A stretch of DNA of 64,000 bases from Micromonospora profundi (GTDB taxonomy: Bacteria; Actinomycetota; Actinomycetes; Mycobacteriales; Micromonosporaceae): assembly GCF_011927785.1 (NCBI RefSeq), contig NZ_JAATJK010000001.1:2294001-2358000 (forward strand). Direction: 5' to 3'. Under the pieces are notes generated by a model that saw nothing but the letters and a program-made list of their open reading frames with translations, was not told the DNA's origin and ran no database searches. Position numbers and translations under genes: made by a program. Shown here one piece after another: positions 25,112 to 34,112 of this stretch. Each line of letters opens with the position of its first letter. Within the stretch, counting starts at the first letter, position 1.

Positions 25112-26332
25112 TCAGCGTATCGGCGGTGGTGGCCGTCGCCCGGCGAGGGTCGCGCGGATCGGTGCGGTTTTCGCCGCGGCTTCGGCGACCTCGGCGTGGG
25201 CGTCGCTGTCCCAGGTGATGCCGCCGCCGGCCCAGGTGTGCAGCTTCTCGCCGTCGGCGGCGGCGGTGCGGATGGTCAGGCCGAGGTCGACGCGGCCGGG
25301 GGCGATCCAGCCGAGCGCGCCCATGCTGGCGCCTCTGCCGACGGGTTCGAGGGCGGCGATCTGGGTGAGGGCCGCGTGTTTGGGTGCGCCGGTGACGGAG
25401 CCGCCGGGGCAGGTGGCGCGCAGCAGGTCGGCCAGGCCGAGGCCGTCGGCGGCGTGGGCGCGGACTGTCGACTCGGCCTGCCACAGGTCACACCAGCGGC
25501 GTACGGCGAACAGGTCGTCGACAACGACGGTGCCGGTGCGGGCGACGCGGGCGAGGTCGTTGCGTTCCAGGTCGACGATCATGATGTGTTCGGCGCGTTC
25601 CTTGGCGCTGGCGAGCAGTTCGGCGCGGCCGGCTGGGGTGGCGGGGCGGGTGCCTTTGATGGGTCGGGTGATCAGCTGCCCGTCGTGGGCTTCGATGAGG
25701 GTTTCCGGTGAGGCGCAGCCGATGGCCCAGCCGTCGCCGGTGAGCACGCCGCCGTAGCGGGCGCCGGGGAGCGCGCCGAGGCGCCGCAGGGCGGGGATCG
25801 GGTCGCCGGTGTAGCGGGCGGCGGCGTGGCCGACGAGGTTGGTCTGGTAGACGTCGCCGCGGCCGATGGCGGCGCGGACGGCGTCGACGGCGTGGGCGTG
25901 CTGGGCGGGTGTCCAGCTCTCGGCCCAGTCGCCGAGCCACCAGCCGGCGGGTGGGCCGCTGACCGGTGTGGTGCTCGGGCGGTGGTGGTAGACGACGACG
26001 GCGAGGTCGGGCAGGGTGGGCGCGGGCTCGGCGTTGCCCTGTGGGCCGCCGGTCAGGTACGCGCCGGCGGCGGCGGACAGGTACAGGGCGGCGCCGCAGA
26101 GCCCGGTGTCGGTGCGGTGGCCGGTGGGTGTGGGTCGGGCCAGGTCGTGCAGGGGCAGCCCGTGCGCGGCGAGGAACTCCTGCGCGAGCGCGGCGGGGTC
26201 GCCTCCGTCGGTGCGGCGCCAGTGCAGACGGGCGCGTTCCACGAGCGCCCCGCGGCACCCAGCGGGGGCGGCGGGCGCATCGACCAGCACCTCTGGGAGC
26301 GTTTCCACGCCGTATGGACTGATCTTCCTCAT
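25112..26332 (-). CDS. pabB: Aminodeoxychorismate synthase component I
   Basis: A chorismate-binding enzyme of about 406 residues that makes 4-amino-4-deoxychorismate for folate (or PABA-derived) synthesis. The PIKGTRP motif contains the Lys that distinguishes PabB from anthranilate synthase. DLERNDLARV, CPGGSVTGAPK and HTWAGGGITWDSD are the other active-site blocks. ATG 26332 is preferred over GTG 26356, as neither has a strong ribosome-binding site. It is followed by def. The glutamine amidotransferase partner (PabA) and the lyase (PabC) are not in the window. Confidence 0.88.
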   Translation of the reverse strand: MRKISPYGVETLPEVLVDAPAAPAGCRGALVERARLHWRRTDGGDPAALAQEFLAAHGLPLHDLARPTPTGHRTDTGLCGAALYLSAAAGAYLTGGPQGNAEPAPTLPDLAVVVYHHRPSTTPVSGPPAGWWLGDWAESWTPAQHAHAVDAVRAAIGRGDVYQTNLVGHAAARYTGDPIPALRRLGALPGARYGGVLTGDGWAIGCASPETLIEAHDGQLITRPIKGTRPATPAGRAELLASAKERAEHIMIVDLERNDLARVARTGTVVVDDLFAVRRWCDLWQAESTVRAHAADGLGLADLLRATCPGGSVTGAPKHAALTQIAALEPVGRGASMGALGWIAPGRVDLGLTIRTAAADGEKLHTWAGGGITWDSDAHAEVAEAAAKTAPIRATLAGRRPPPPIR

Positions 26333-26405
26333 CCGTTCAGTGGATTTCCCGTACACAAGACCGACACCTGCTCGATGCTGGACACTTTCACTTGGTACTG
26401 TGCGT

Positions 26406-26433
26406 CACTGGTCATGTGAACCATGACACAGTG
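26406..26433. promoter_or_regulatory. Nested inverted repeat in the pabB/DUF5999 intergenic region
   Basis: GTCATG (26411-26416) and CATGAC (26422-26427) pair around a 5-base loop. CACTG (26406-26410) and CAGTG (26429-26433) extend the stem with a single bulged A. It ends 22 bases before the DUF5999 start and could be an operator or an mRNA hairpin. Confidence 0.4.
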
Positions 26434-26455
26434 CCCCCACAGTCCGGAGAACCCG

Positions 26456-26656
26456 ATGTGCCAGCACCAGCCGACCTGCCCTTCCGCCGAAGCCACTGAC
26501 CGGGACGCCGCCCGGGTCCTCGCCTGCTTCCCTGAGCAGGGCTGGAGCCTGCTCTGCAACGGTGTCATCGTTTTCGAGGACACCGGTGAGCTGCTCCCCG
26601 ACGGCAGCAGCATCGCCCCGCACCGCGGCCCCGCCCGACACGCCCTCGCGGCCTGA
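26456..26656 (+). CDS. DUF5999 family protein
   Basis: A 66-residue protein matching the actinobacterial DUF5999 pattern: MCQHQPTCPSAEATDRDAA (Cys/His pair near the start), then FPEQGWSLLCNGVIVFEDTG and LLPDGSSIAPHR. The ATG has GGAG 7 bases upstream. The Cys/His arrangement suggests metal binding. No function has been assigned to the family that I know of. It is widespread and single-copy in actinomycetes, which supports the taxonomic assignment. Confidence 0.85.
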   Translation: MCQHQPTCPSAEATDRDAARVLACFPEQGWSLLCNGVIVFEDTGELLPDGSSIAPHRGPARHALAA

Positions 26657-26741
26657 TTGACCACCCAGCGTCACCGAATCGCCGCCGCCGACCCAGGCTA
26701 GTCCCCCGGTACGGGACACCCGAGCCCAGGTCAGCGCGGCT

Positions 26742-26769
26742 GCCGGGGCGGCACACCGCCCGCCCCGGC
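26742..26769. terminator. Bidirectional hairpin between DUF5999 and gcvP
   Basis: A perfect 10-bp stem (GCCGGGGCGG with CCGCCCCGGC) encloses an 8-base loop in the convergent gap. A second small hairpin, ACCGCC/GGCGGT, lies just after the gcvP stop near 26788-26802. Confidence 0.65.
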
Positions 26770-26803
26770 CCGCCGTCGCCGGTCTTGACCGCCTCCGGCG
26801 GTG

Positions 26804-29626
26804 TCAGTCCTCGAACGCCTCCGGCGACGGGCACGAGCAGACCAGATTCCGGTCGCCGTACGCGCCGTCGACGCGCCGCACCGGCGGCCAGTACTTCCCC
26901 GCCCGGTCCACGCCCGCCGGGTACGCGCCCACCGACCGCGGGTACGGGTGCGGCCACTCGTCACCGCTGACCATCGCCGCGGTGTGCGGCGCGTTCGCCA
27001 GGGGGTTGTCCCCCGCCGGCCACTCCCCGGCTCCCACCTTGTCGATCTCCGCGCGGATCGCGATCATCGCGTCGCAGAACCGGTCCAGCTCGGCCAGGTC
27101 CTCACTCTCGGTCGGCTCCACCATCAGCGTCCCCGCCACGGGGAACGACATCGTCGGGGCGTGGAAGCCGTAGTCGATGAGCCGCTTCGCCACGTCGTCG
27201 ACGCTCACCCCCGTCGCCTTCGTCAACGGCCGCAGGTCCAGGATGCACTCGTGCGCCACCAGGCCCTTGTTGCCGGCGTACAGCACCGGATAGTGCCCGC
27301 GCAGCCGCGCCGCCACATAGTTCGCGGCGAGGACCGCGACACCGGTGGCCCGGGTCAGGCCGGCCGCGCCCATCATCCGCAGGTACGCCCACGGGATCGG
27401 CAGGATCCCCGCCGACCCGTACTTCGCCGCCGAGATCGCCGGCGTGGCGTCGGCGTGCGCGCCGAGCGGGTCGCCGGGCAGGAACGGCGCCAGGTGGGAG
27501 CGCACCGCCACCGGACCCACACCGGGGCCGCCACCGCCGTGGGGGATGCAGAACGTCTTGTGCAGGTTCAGGTGCGACACGTCCGCGCCGAACTTGCCCG
27601 GCTTGGCGAAACCGACGAGCGCGTTGAGGTTGGCCCCGTCGACGTACACCTGGCCGCCGGCGTCGTGGACCTTCGCGCACAGCGACGCGATGCCCGTCTC
27701 GTACACGCCGTGCGTCGACGGGTACGTCACCATGATCGCGGCGAGCGCGTCGCGGTGCTTGTCGATCTTCGCGTCGAGGTCGACCAGGTCGACGTTGCCG
27801 TCGTCGTCGCAGGCCACCACGACGACCCGCATGCCGGCCATCACCGCCGACGCCGCGTTGGTGCCGTGCGCCGACGACGGGATCAGGCACACGTCGCGGT
27901 GCGACTCGCCCCGCGACGCGTGGTAGGAGCAGATCGCCAGCAGTCCGGCCAGCTCACCCTGCGACCCGGCGTTGGGCTGCACGCTGACCGCGTCGTAGCC
28001 GGTCACCTCGGCCAGCCACGACTCCAGCTGGCCGATCATCTCCCGGTAGCCGGCGGTCTGCGCGTCCGGCGCGAACGGGTGGATGTTGGCGAACTCCGCC
28101 CAGGAGATCGGCTCCATCTCGGTGGTCGCGTTGAGCTTCATCGTGCACGACCCCAGCGGGATCATGCCCCGGTCCAGGGCGTAGTCGAAGTCCGACAGCC
28201 GCCGCAGGTAGCGCAGCATCGCCGTCTCCGAGTGGTGGCTGCGAAACACCGGGTGGGTGAGGAAGTCGCTCGCCCGCGCCAGGTCGCCCGGCAGCGCCGT
28301 GTCGCCATCGCCGTCGAACGCGGGCACCCCGAACGCCGCCCACACCGCCTCCAGGTGCGCCACAGTCGTCGTCTCGTCGCAGGACATGCCCACCCGGTCG
28401 GCGTCGACGAGCCGCAGGTTCACCCCACGCTCGGCGGCGGCCGCGACGACCTGCTCCGCCCGGCCCGGCACGGTCGCGGTGATCGTGTCGAAGAACGCGA
28501 CGTCTGCGACCCGCACGCCGCCGGCGCGCAGCCCGGCCGCGAGCCGCGCCGTCATGTCATGGGTACGCGTCGCGATGTCCCGCAGCCCGTCCGGGCCGTG
28601 ATAGACGGCGTACATGCCGGCCATCACCGCGAGGAGCACCTGGGCGGTGCAGATGTTGCTCGTCGCCTTCTCCCGCCGGATGTGCTGCTCACGGGTCTGC
28701 AACGCCAGCCGGTAGGCCGGGTTGCCGTCGGCGTCACGCGACACACCGACAAGGCGGCCGGGCAGCATCCGCTCCAGGCCCGAGCGCACCGCCAGGTAAC
28801 CGGCGTGCGGCCCACCGAAGCCCATAGGTACGCCGAAACGCTGCGTGGTGCCGGCGGCGATGTCCACGCCGATCTCCCCCGGCGCGCGCAGCAACGTCAA
28901 CGCCAGCAGGTCCGCGGCGACGGTGACCAGGGCCCCTACGGTGTGCGCGGCCTCCACGAGCGCGGAATGGTCACGGATCGCCCCGGAAGCCCCCGGGTAC
29001 TGCAGGTGCAGGCCGAAGAACTCCTGCGGCAGCTCATCGTGGTCGACGTCGACGACCCGCACCTCGATGCCCAGCGGCTCCGCCCGACTGGCGATCACCG
29101 CGATGGTCTGCGGCAGCGTGTCGGCGTCGACGACGTACACACGGCTCTTGCTCTTGGACGCCCGACGGGCCAGGGTCATGGCCTCCGCGGCGGCGGTGCC
29201 CTCGTCGAGCATCGAGGCGTTCGCGGTGGCCAGCCCGGTCAGGTCGGTGACCATGGTCTGGAAGTTCAGCAACGCCTCCAGCCGGCCCTGGCTGATCTCC
29301 GGCTGGTACGGCGTGTACGCCGTGTACCAGGCCGGGTCCTCCAGCACGTTGCGGCGGATCACCGCCGGGGTGTGCGTGCCGTGGTAGCCCAGGCCGATCA
29401 TCGACACGGCCACGGTGTTACGCGCCGCCAGGGCCCGCAGCTCGGCGATCGCCTCGGCCTCGGTGGCCGCCTCCGGCAGGTCCAGGGTGCCGTGCCAGCG
29501 GATCACCTCGGGAATCGCCGCGTCCATCAGCTCGTCGACCGAGCCGTGCCCGACGACCTCCAACATGCGGCGCTCATCGTCCGGTCCGGGACCGATGTGA
29601 CGGGTGGCGAACTGCTCAACGGTCAT
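26804..29626 (-). CDS. gcvP: Glycine dehydrogenase (aminomethyl-transferring), P-protein
   Basis: A 940-residue PLP enzyme of the glycine cleavage system. It decarboxylates glycine and loads the aminomethyl group on lipoyl-GcvH. It is the fused long form: an N-terminal half beginning [20 protein letters not shown], with [13 protein letters not shown] and a C-terminal half with the PLP Lys in [21 protein letters not shown] 29626 has GGGAG upstream. It is preceded by a glycine riboswitch, so expression should rise with glycine. Its partner gcvH is at 36958, while gcvT is not in the window. Confidence 0.95.
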   Translation of the reverse strand: MTVEQFATRHIGPGPDDERRMLEVVGHGSVDELMDAAIPEVIRWHGTLDLPEAATEAEAIAELRALAARNTVAVSMIGLGYHGTHTPAVIRRNVLEDPAWYTAYTPYQPEISQGRLEALLNFQTMVTDLTGLATANASMLDEGTAAAEAMTLARRASKSKSRVYVVDADTLPQTIAVIASRAEPLGIEVRVVDVDHDELPQEFFGLHLQYPGASGAIRDHSALVEAAHTVGALVTVAADLLALTLLRAPGEIGVDIAAGTTQRFGVPMGFGGPHAGYLAVRSGLERMLPGRLVGVSRDADGNPAYRLALQTREQHIRREKATSNICTAQVLLAVMAGMYAVYHGPDGLRDIATRTHDMTARLAAGLRAGGVRVADVAFFDTITATVPGRAEQVVAAAAERGVNLRLVDADRVGMSCDETTTVAHLEAVWAAFGVPAFDGDGDTALPGDLARASDFLTHPVFRSHHSETAMLRYLRRLSDFDYALDRGMIPLGSCTMKLNATTEMEPISWAEFANIHPFAPDAQTAGYREMIGQLESWLAEVTGYDAVSVQPNAGSQGELAGLLAICSYHASRGESHRDVCLIPSSAHGTNAASAVMAGMRVVVVACDDDGNVDLVDLDAKIDKHRDALAAIMVTYPSTHGVYETGIASLCAKVHDAGGQVYVDGANLNALVGFAKPGKFGADVSHLNLHKTFCIPHGGGGPGVGPVAVRSHLAPFLPGDPLGAHADATPAISAAKYGSAGILPIPWAYLRMMGAAGLTRATGVAVLAANYVAARLRGHYPVLYAGNKGLVAHECILDLRPLTKATGVSVDDVAKRLIDYGFHAPTMSFPVAGTLMVEPTESEDLAELDRFCDAMIAIRAEIDKVGAGEWPAGDNPLANAPHTAAMVSGDEWPHPYPRSVGAYPAGVDRAGKYWPPVRRVDGAYGDRNLVCSCPSPEAFED

Positions 29627-29707
29627 CAGTGGCACTCCCGGGGCGAGGTCGACGTGTCGGCCTCCCCCTCTGTCGCACCCCACAGGGCGCTCCACAGTGC
29701 CTGCCCA

Positions 29708-29795
29708 CGAGGTCCTTTTGCCTGAGAGGTTCCGGGGAGGATTTGCCCCTTCGGCGCCGCCCCGGGTGCTGTCGGGCGGTCTCTCCCACGTGGGT
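29708..29795 (-). ncRNA. Glycine riboswitch (single aptamer visible)
   Basis: On the - strand the leader contains GGGAGAGACC, then CGCCGAAGGGGCAA and CCTCCCCGG, then CTCTCAGGCAAAAGGACC, which are the conserved blocks of the gcvT-type glycine aptamer in the right order. It lies about 80 bases upstream of the gcvP start codon. Only one aptamer is evident, so it would be the singlet type with the downstream leader acting as expression platform. Glycine binding should switch on gcvP. Confidence 0.88.
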
Positions 29796-29858
29796 GTTAC
29801 CGGCGTGGTCAACGCTACCAGCGCCGGTGTTTCCAACCGATGTCCTACCCCCGGACCA

Positions 29859-30698
29859 TCACACCGACGCCCCGGCGGCGACCCGCTCGGCAAGGACGGG
29901 CAGCACCACGCCCAACGGCGCGTCCACGCACACCGTGGCGTACCCGTCACCACGGGTCGGCCCCTGGTTGACGATCGCGACCGGAATGCCGTTGTTCGCC
30001 GCGCGGATCACGAACCGGCGACCCGACATCACCGTCAACGACGAGCCCAACACCACCAACGCCCGCGCCCGCTCCACCAGGTCGAAACACCGCGCCACCC
30101 GCTGCGGCGGCACCGTCTCGCCGAAGAACACCACGTCCGGTTTCAGCATGCCTGTCTGACAGATCCCGCAGTCCACCGGCCGGAACCCCGCCACCTGCTC
30201 GTCGGGGAGATCCACATCACCGTCCGGGTTGACCGCGTCGACCTGCGCCACGAAGTCCGGATTCGCCTCGCGCAGCCGCCGGTCCACCTCCTCCCGGGAG
30301 GTCAGGTTGCCGCAGTCCAGGCATGTCACCTCGTCGAGGCGGCCGTGCAACTCCACCACCGGAGCGCTGCCGGCGGCGCCGTGCAACCCGTCCACGTTCT
30401 GGGTGATCACCGCGTCGACCAGGCCGGCGTGTTGCAGCCGCGCCACCGCCCGATGCCCGTCGTTCGGCGCGGCCCGCGCGATCAACCGCCACCCCAGATG
30501 GCTGCGCGCCCAGTACCGCCGCCGCGCCAGCGCATCGCCGGTGAACGCCTGGAACGTCATGGGCGTGTGCCGGCGGGCCACCCCGCTGGGCCCCCGGTAA
30601 TCCGGGATACCCGACTCGGTGGACAGGCCCGCCCCGCTGAGCACCACCACCCGCCCGCCTGCCAGCAGCGAGGTCAACGCATCGAGGCTGTCGGTCAC
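29859..30698 (-). CDS. Sir2-family NAD-dependent protein deacylase
   Basis: A 279-residue sirtuin. [16 protein letters not shown] is the NAD-binding motif, [12 protein letters not shown] includes the catalytic His, and CLDCGN...CGICQTG gives the four zinc Cys. VVFFGE and LGSSLTV are also typical. The GTG at 30698 with GGTGG upstream is preferred to an ATG 57 bases earlier. It removes acyl groups from protein lysines. It is monocistronic and starts about 90 bases from the divergent NAD(P)-binding protein gene. Confidence 0.92.
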   Translation of the reverse strand: MTDSLDALTSLLAGGRVVVLSGAGLSTESGIPDYRGPSGVARRHTPMTFQAFTGDALARRRYWARSHLGWRLIARAAPNDGHRAVARLQHAGLVDAVITQNVDGLHGAAGSAPVVELHGRLDEVTCLDCGNLTSREEVDRRLREANPDFVAQVDAVNPDGDVDLPDEQVAGFRPVDCGICQTGMLKPDVVFFGETVPPQRVARCFDLVERARALVVLGSSLTVMSGRRFVIRAANNGIPVAIVNQGPTRGDGYATVCVDAPLGVVLPVLAERVAAGASV

Positions 30699-30790
30699 CC
30701 CACCATGCTGCCTCAACCCGCCCACCGCCGACCAACCCCGCCCTCGGCCGTGCACGAGCCGCGACCGGCCCCGGCCGGTACGTTGAAACG

Positions 30791-31447
30791 ATGCGCATCG
30801 TCATCGCCGGAGGCCACGGCAAGATCGCCCGACTGCTGGAGCGTCACCTCGCCGACCGAGGCGACACCCCTGTCGGCCTCATCCGCAACCCCGACCAGGC
30901 GCCCGCGCTGCGCGACGCCGGCGCCACCCCCGTCGTCTGCGACCTCGAACACGCCGACGTCACCGACCTCGCCGCGCACCTCGACGGCGCCGACGCGGTG
31001 ATCTTCGCTGCCGGAGCCGGCCCCGGCAGCGGCGCCGCCCGCAAGGACACCGTCGACCGGGGCGCCGCCGCGCTCCTCGCCGACGCCGCCACCCACGCCG
31101 GCGTCCACCGCTACCTGCTGGTGTCCTCCATGGGCGTGGACAAGCCACCAAGCCCCGGCACCGACGACGTGTGGGCCGCGTACCTGCTGGCCAAACGCGC
31201 CGCCGAGGACGACCTGCGCGCCCGCGACCTCGCCTGGACGGTGCTGCGCCCCGGCCGCCTCACCGACGACGACCCGACCGGCCACGTCACCCTCACCCGC
31301 CACGCCGGTAGCGGCGCCATCAGCCGCGCCGACGTCGCCCTCGTCCTCGCCGCGCTCCTGGACGCACCCCACACCGTCGGCGCGACACTGGAACTCGTCG
31401 CCGGGCCGACACCCATCGCCGACGCCGTCACCGCCGCCCGCACCTGA
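30791..31447 (+). CDS. NAD(P)-binding protein of the atypical SDR/NmrA type
   Basis: A 218-residue Rossmann-fold protein. IVIAGGHGKIARLLERHL is the dinucleotide-binding loop (GGxGxxG-like), VFAAGAGPGSGAA and LLVSSMGVD follow, and the Tyr/Lys catalytic pair seems to be reduced to YLLAKRAAED. Such proteins act as reductases, epimerases or redox sensors. The ATG lies about 90 bases from the divergent sirtuin gene. It ends just before a bidirectional terminator. Confidence 0.85.
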   Translation: MRIVIAGGHGKIARLLERHLADRGDTPVGLIRNPDQAPALRDAGATPVVCDLEHADVTDLAAHLDGADAVIFAAGAGPGSGAARKDTVDRGAAALLADAATHAGVHRYLLVSSMGVDKPPSPGTDDVWAAYLLAKRAAEDDLRARDLAWTVLRPGRLTDDDPTGHVTLTRHAGSGAISRADVALVLAALLDAPHTVGATLELVAGPTPIADAVTAART

Positions 31448-31483
31448 CCGGTGGGGTCCGTCATCAGCGGACCCCACCGGTCA
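31445..31483. terminator. Bidirectional terminator hairpin
   Basis: A perfect 16-bp stem (31445-31460 with 31468-31483) and a 7-base loop in the 42-base convergent gap, starting within the last codon of the NAD(P)-binding protein gene. It can serve both strands. Confidence 0.8.
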
Positions 31484-31489
31484 CACACC

Positions 31490-32185
31490 TCAGCGCTGGT
31501 GGTGCCGCGGCAACGCCGTCTGACCCGGCGCACCGTCCACGAACGGCGCACCCGGTGTCTGCGCGGCGATCCGATCCATCGTCCGCGCCAACTGCTCACT
31601 GCCCTCGTCGAGATGACGCGCCGCCGCCTGCATGTGCGACACCATCATCTCCCCGAAGATCCGCAACGCCTCCCGGGTCGCCACCGAATCGTCGAAGCTC
31701 GGCCCGGCCGACGCGCGGTAGTCCGCCACCGCCCGCTCCGCCTCCAGCTTCGCCTCCTCCGCGGCCGCCCGCATGTAACTCTCGTACTGCACCCGGGCGT
31801 ACTCGGCGACCCGCCGCGCGTAGTCGTGCGCCTGCGCGATGATCTGCTCCGCCTCCCGCTGCGCCGCCGACAGCAGATTCACCTCCTTCGCCGCAGGGGT
31901 CTTCGCCACCGCACCCGCGCTCGGGATCACCCCGTGCCGGTGCAACTCCACCCGGTCGGTGAGGCGCTCGTTCTCCGCCCGCAGATTCGCGATCTGCGTC
32001 GCCATCAAATCCAACTCGTCGGCGACCTGCACCCGGAACCGATCCACGTCGGCGCTGTCATAGCCGCGCCTCGCGAACGGCGCCGCACCGAACTCCCACC
32101 GCCGGACCCGGTCGGCCGTCATCCGCACCTGCACACCACCGGAGACCTGCACACCGTCGTACCGGCTGATCGGGGTCGCGCTCAC
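31490..32185 (-). CDS. DivIVA-domain coiled-coil protein
   Basis: A 231-residue protein with an N-terminal DivIVA-type segment (FARRGYDSADVDRFRVQVAD) followed by a long coiled coil (residues 60-180, rich in Glu, Ala and Arg) and a disordered tail. DivIVA proteins bind curved membrane at poles or septa and recruit partners. It is shorter than the main polar-growth DivIVA/Wag31. Its start overlaps the flavohemoglobin stop by 4 bases, so it is co-translated with two haem proteins, an unusual setting. It may position or scaffold them. Confidence 0.85.
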   Translation of the reverse strand: MSATPISRYDGVQVSGGVQVRMTADRVRRWEFGAAPFARRGYDSADVDRFRVQVADELDLMATQIANLRAENERLTDRVELHRHGVIPSAGAVAKTPAAKEVNLLSAAQREAEQIIAQAHDYARRVAEYARVQYESYMRAAAEEAKLEAERAVADYRASAGPSFDDSVATREALRIFGEMMVSHMQAAARHLDEGSEQLARTMDRIAAQTPGAPFVDGAPGQTALPRHHQR

Positions 32186-33351
32186 TGCTCACCCCTCTCA
32201 CTCGACTGCTGCCGCACCGCCGTACGCCACGCCGGGCCGTACCACTGCGCGCCCAAACCCTCGTGGTGCACCTGACCGGCGTGGAAACCCGCCCGCGCCA
32301 ACGCCTGCACCGAATGCGACACCATCTCGTCGGACCCACACACGTACACGTGCCGGGAACGCCAGTCAGCATCGCTCAACGCCCGGTCCACCGCGTGCAC
32401 GAACTCCCCCGGCCGGTTCACATCCGCACCCACCACATACGTCACCGTCAACCACGGACACGACGACGCCAACTTGTCGATCGCGTCGCTGTCATAGAAC
32501 TCGCTGCGCGAACGAGCCCCCACGTACAGGTCCACCCGACGGCGGGAACCCTCCGCGGCGACCTGCTCCACCAACGCCTTCACCGGCGCCCAGCCGGTGC
32601 CCGCCGCCAGCAACAACAGATCGCTGGAGCCGGCCGACCACAACGCCAACCGCTCCCCCACCGGCGCGGCCAGGTGCACCCGGTCACCCACCGACGACCC
32701 GTACACCAGCCGCGACGACACCGCACCACCCGGCGCGGCCCGCACATGCAGCTCCAACGTGCCGTCCGCGCGGGGCGCGTTCGCCGGCGAGTAGTACCGC
32801 CACGACCGCACCGACGGATGCGACACACCGATCGACTGACCCGGCGTGAACGGCAACAGGTACTGCGGACGTACCGTCAACACCGCCACGTCGAACGCCC
32901 GCCGCTCGTGAGCCACGATCTCCGCCACCCACCACGGCGGATTCACCGCCTCCGCCGCCTGCGCCGCCTCCGTCATCACCTGCGCGACCAGCCCGTACGC
33001 CGCGGCCCAGTCCTGGGCCAACTCGTCGGTCCACTGCTCCGCCAGGAAATGCTGCAACGTCGCCAGCAGCGCCTCACCGACCGCCGGATAGTGCTCGGCG
33101 CGGACCGCGAACTTCCGGTGGTCCGCCCCCAGATCCTGCAGATAACCCACCAGCTGGTCCACCTGGTCCACATGCGACACGATGTGCCCCAACGCGGTGA
33201 CGAGGCGGTCCCGCTGACCGGCCATGTTCGTGGGGAACATCTGCCGGGTCTCCGGGTGAGCCAGAAACAACGTCGAATAGAAAAAGAGCGGAACCTGATC
33301 GCCGTGCCCGGCGACCAGCGACCAGCTCTGCTTGAGTCGGGCCGCGTCCAC
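32182..33351 (-). CDS. Flavohemoglobin-type nitric oxide dioxygenase
   Basis: A 389-residue fusion of a globin domain and an FAD/NAD reductase domain, the layout of Hmp, which turns NO and O2 into nitrate. In the globin part the proximal His is H87 (RAEHYPAV), B10 Tyr is in LFFYSTLF and E7-type Gln is in MAGQRDRL. The reductase part has RYYSPANAP (FAD) near 185, LLLLAAGTGWAPVKAL (NAD) near 238 and YVCGSDEMV near the end. It follows the truncated globin by 2 bases and overlaps the DivIVA gene. Confidence 0.9.
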   Translation of the reverse strand: MDAARLKQSWSLVAGHGDQVPLFFYSTLFLAHPETRQMFPTNMAGQRDRLVTALGHIVSHVDQVDQLVGYLQDLGADHRKFAVRAEHYPAVGEALLATLQHFLAEQWTDELAQDWAAAYGLVAQVMTEAAQAAEAVNPPWWVAEIVAHERRAFDVAVLTVRPQYLLPFTPGQSIGVSHPSVRSWRYYSPANAPRADGTLELHVRAAPGGAVSSRLVYGSSVGDRVHLAAPVGERLALWSAGSSDLLLLAAGTGWAPVKALVEQVAAEGSRRRVDLYVGARSRSEFYDSDAIDKLASSCPWLTVTYVVGADVNRPGEFVHAVDRALSDADWRSRHVYVCGSDEMVSHSVQALARAGFHAGQVHHEGLGAQWYGPAWRTAVRQQSSERGEQ

Positions 33352-33353
33352 GC

Positions 33354-33758
33354 TCAGGCGCCCGGACGCGTCCCGGCGGCCACCACCTGGTCCTGAACCT
33401 GCGCCAGCACAGCCTGCACGTCGGTCAGGATGTCCTCCGGAACCCCCAGCTCGGTCAACGCCGCGCTCAGGTGCCCACCGACCTTGGCGTACTGCTCCGC
33501 AGTGATACCCAAGGGCTGGTGCGCCTCGGCCAACCCACGGCCCGCGTACTCGTCCGGGCCACCCAGCACCACCGCCAGCATCAGCGCGAGATGCCGCCGC
33601 TGACCCGCCATGTCCACAGAGGTGAAGTAGGTCGCCAGCTCAGGGTCGGCGAGCACCTTGTCGTAGAACAGCTCGACGGCCGCCTTCACAGCGTTCGCAC
33701 CGCCAATGCGGTCGTAGTGCGAGGAGGGAGCGGTTTCTTGCGTAACCGTCACGGTCAT
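33354..33758 (-). CDS. glbN: Group I truncated hemoglobin (trHbN)
   Basis: A 134-residue 2-on-2 globin. YDRIGGANAVKAAVELFYDK is the start of the fold, B10 Tyr is in LFYDKV, and the proximal His is H80 in LAEAHQPLGI. Group I members oxidise NO with bound O2 and need an electron donor. The flavohemoglobin 2 bases downstream is an obvious reductase candidate. The ATG lies inside an inverted repeat that also covers the ribosome-binding site (33756-33772). Confidence 0.92.
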   Translation of the reverse strand: MTVTVTQETAPSSHYDRIGGANAVKAAVELFYDKVLADPELATYFTSVDMAGQRRHLALMLAVVLGGPDEYAGRGLAEAHQPLGITAEQYAKVGGHLSAALTELGVPEDILTDVQAVLAQVQDQVVAAGTRPGA

Positions 33759-33772
33759 TCCTTCCAGGAATG
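33756..33772 (-). promoter_or_regulatory. Inverted repeat over the glbN ribosome-binding site and start
   Basis: CATTCCT and AGGAATG are perfect 7-base arms around TCC/GGA. On the mRNA the hairpin would hide AGGA and the AUG of glbN. It may control translation of the globin operon or be a protein-binding site. Confidence 0.4.
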
Positions 33773-34112
33773 GAGGGGTCGCGCCGGGTCAGCGCGCAGG
33801 GGCAACGGCCACCGGCGCACCACCCTCACGCCACGGCGCCACACCGATGGACCGTGTCGGACGATAGCGTGCCGCTGACGCCCGGTCAGGGCCCCCCTAT
33901 CCGATTCCCGACAACGCCACACACGCAGCGTCACCACGGCCAGGTCAGGGCCCATGACCGCACCCCACAGTGGACCCGACCCGGGGCAACACCACCGCCT
34001 CGGCTCGGCTTCCCGGAAATCGGGGCGCCCGAGGCGCCCCGACACCGCGATTTCCAGAAAGGCGAGTCGATCACAGGACTGCGAAAGGAACCCGCAACAG
34101 CGGGGACGGGAC
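33759..34112. other. 354-base intergenic stretch upstream of glbN
   Basis: It contains the glbN leader and upstream region and, at its right end, the terminator of the MerR gene (34020-34042). Frames across it have no ribosome-binding sites or recognisable products. I see no further RNA or gene. Confidence 0.5.
34020..34042 (-). terminator. Terminator after the MerR gene
   Basis: TCGGGGCGCC pairs perfectly with GGCGCCCCGA around a 3-base loop. On the - strand it is followed by TTT, 70 bases beyond the MerR stop. Confidence 0.75.

Noticed and set aside
26801..29725. A 974-codon open frame on the + strand
   Set aside because: It is antisense to gcvP, which has full family motifs and a riboswitch; the product is a low-complexity Arg/His/Val protein typical of shadow frames in G+C-rich DNA.
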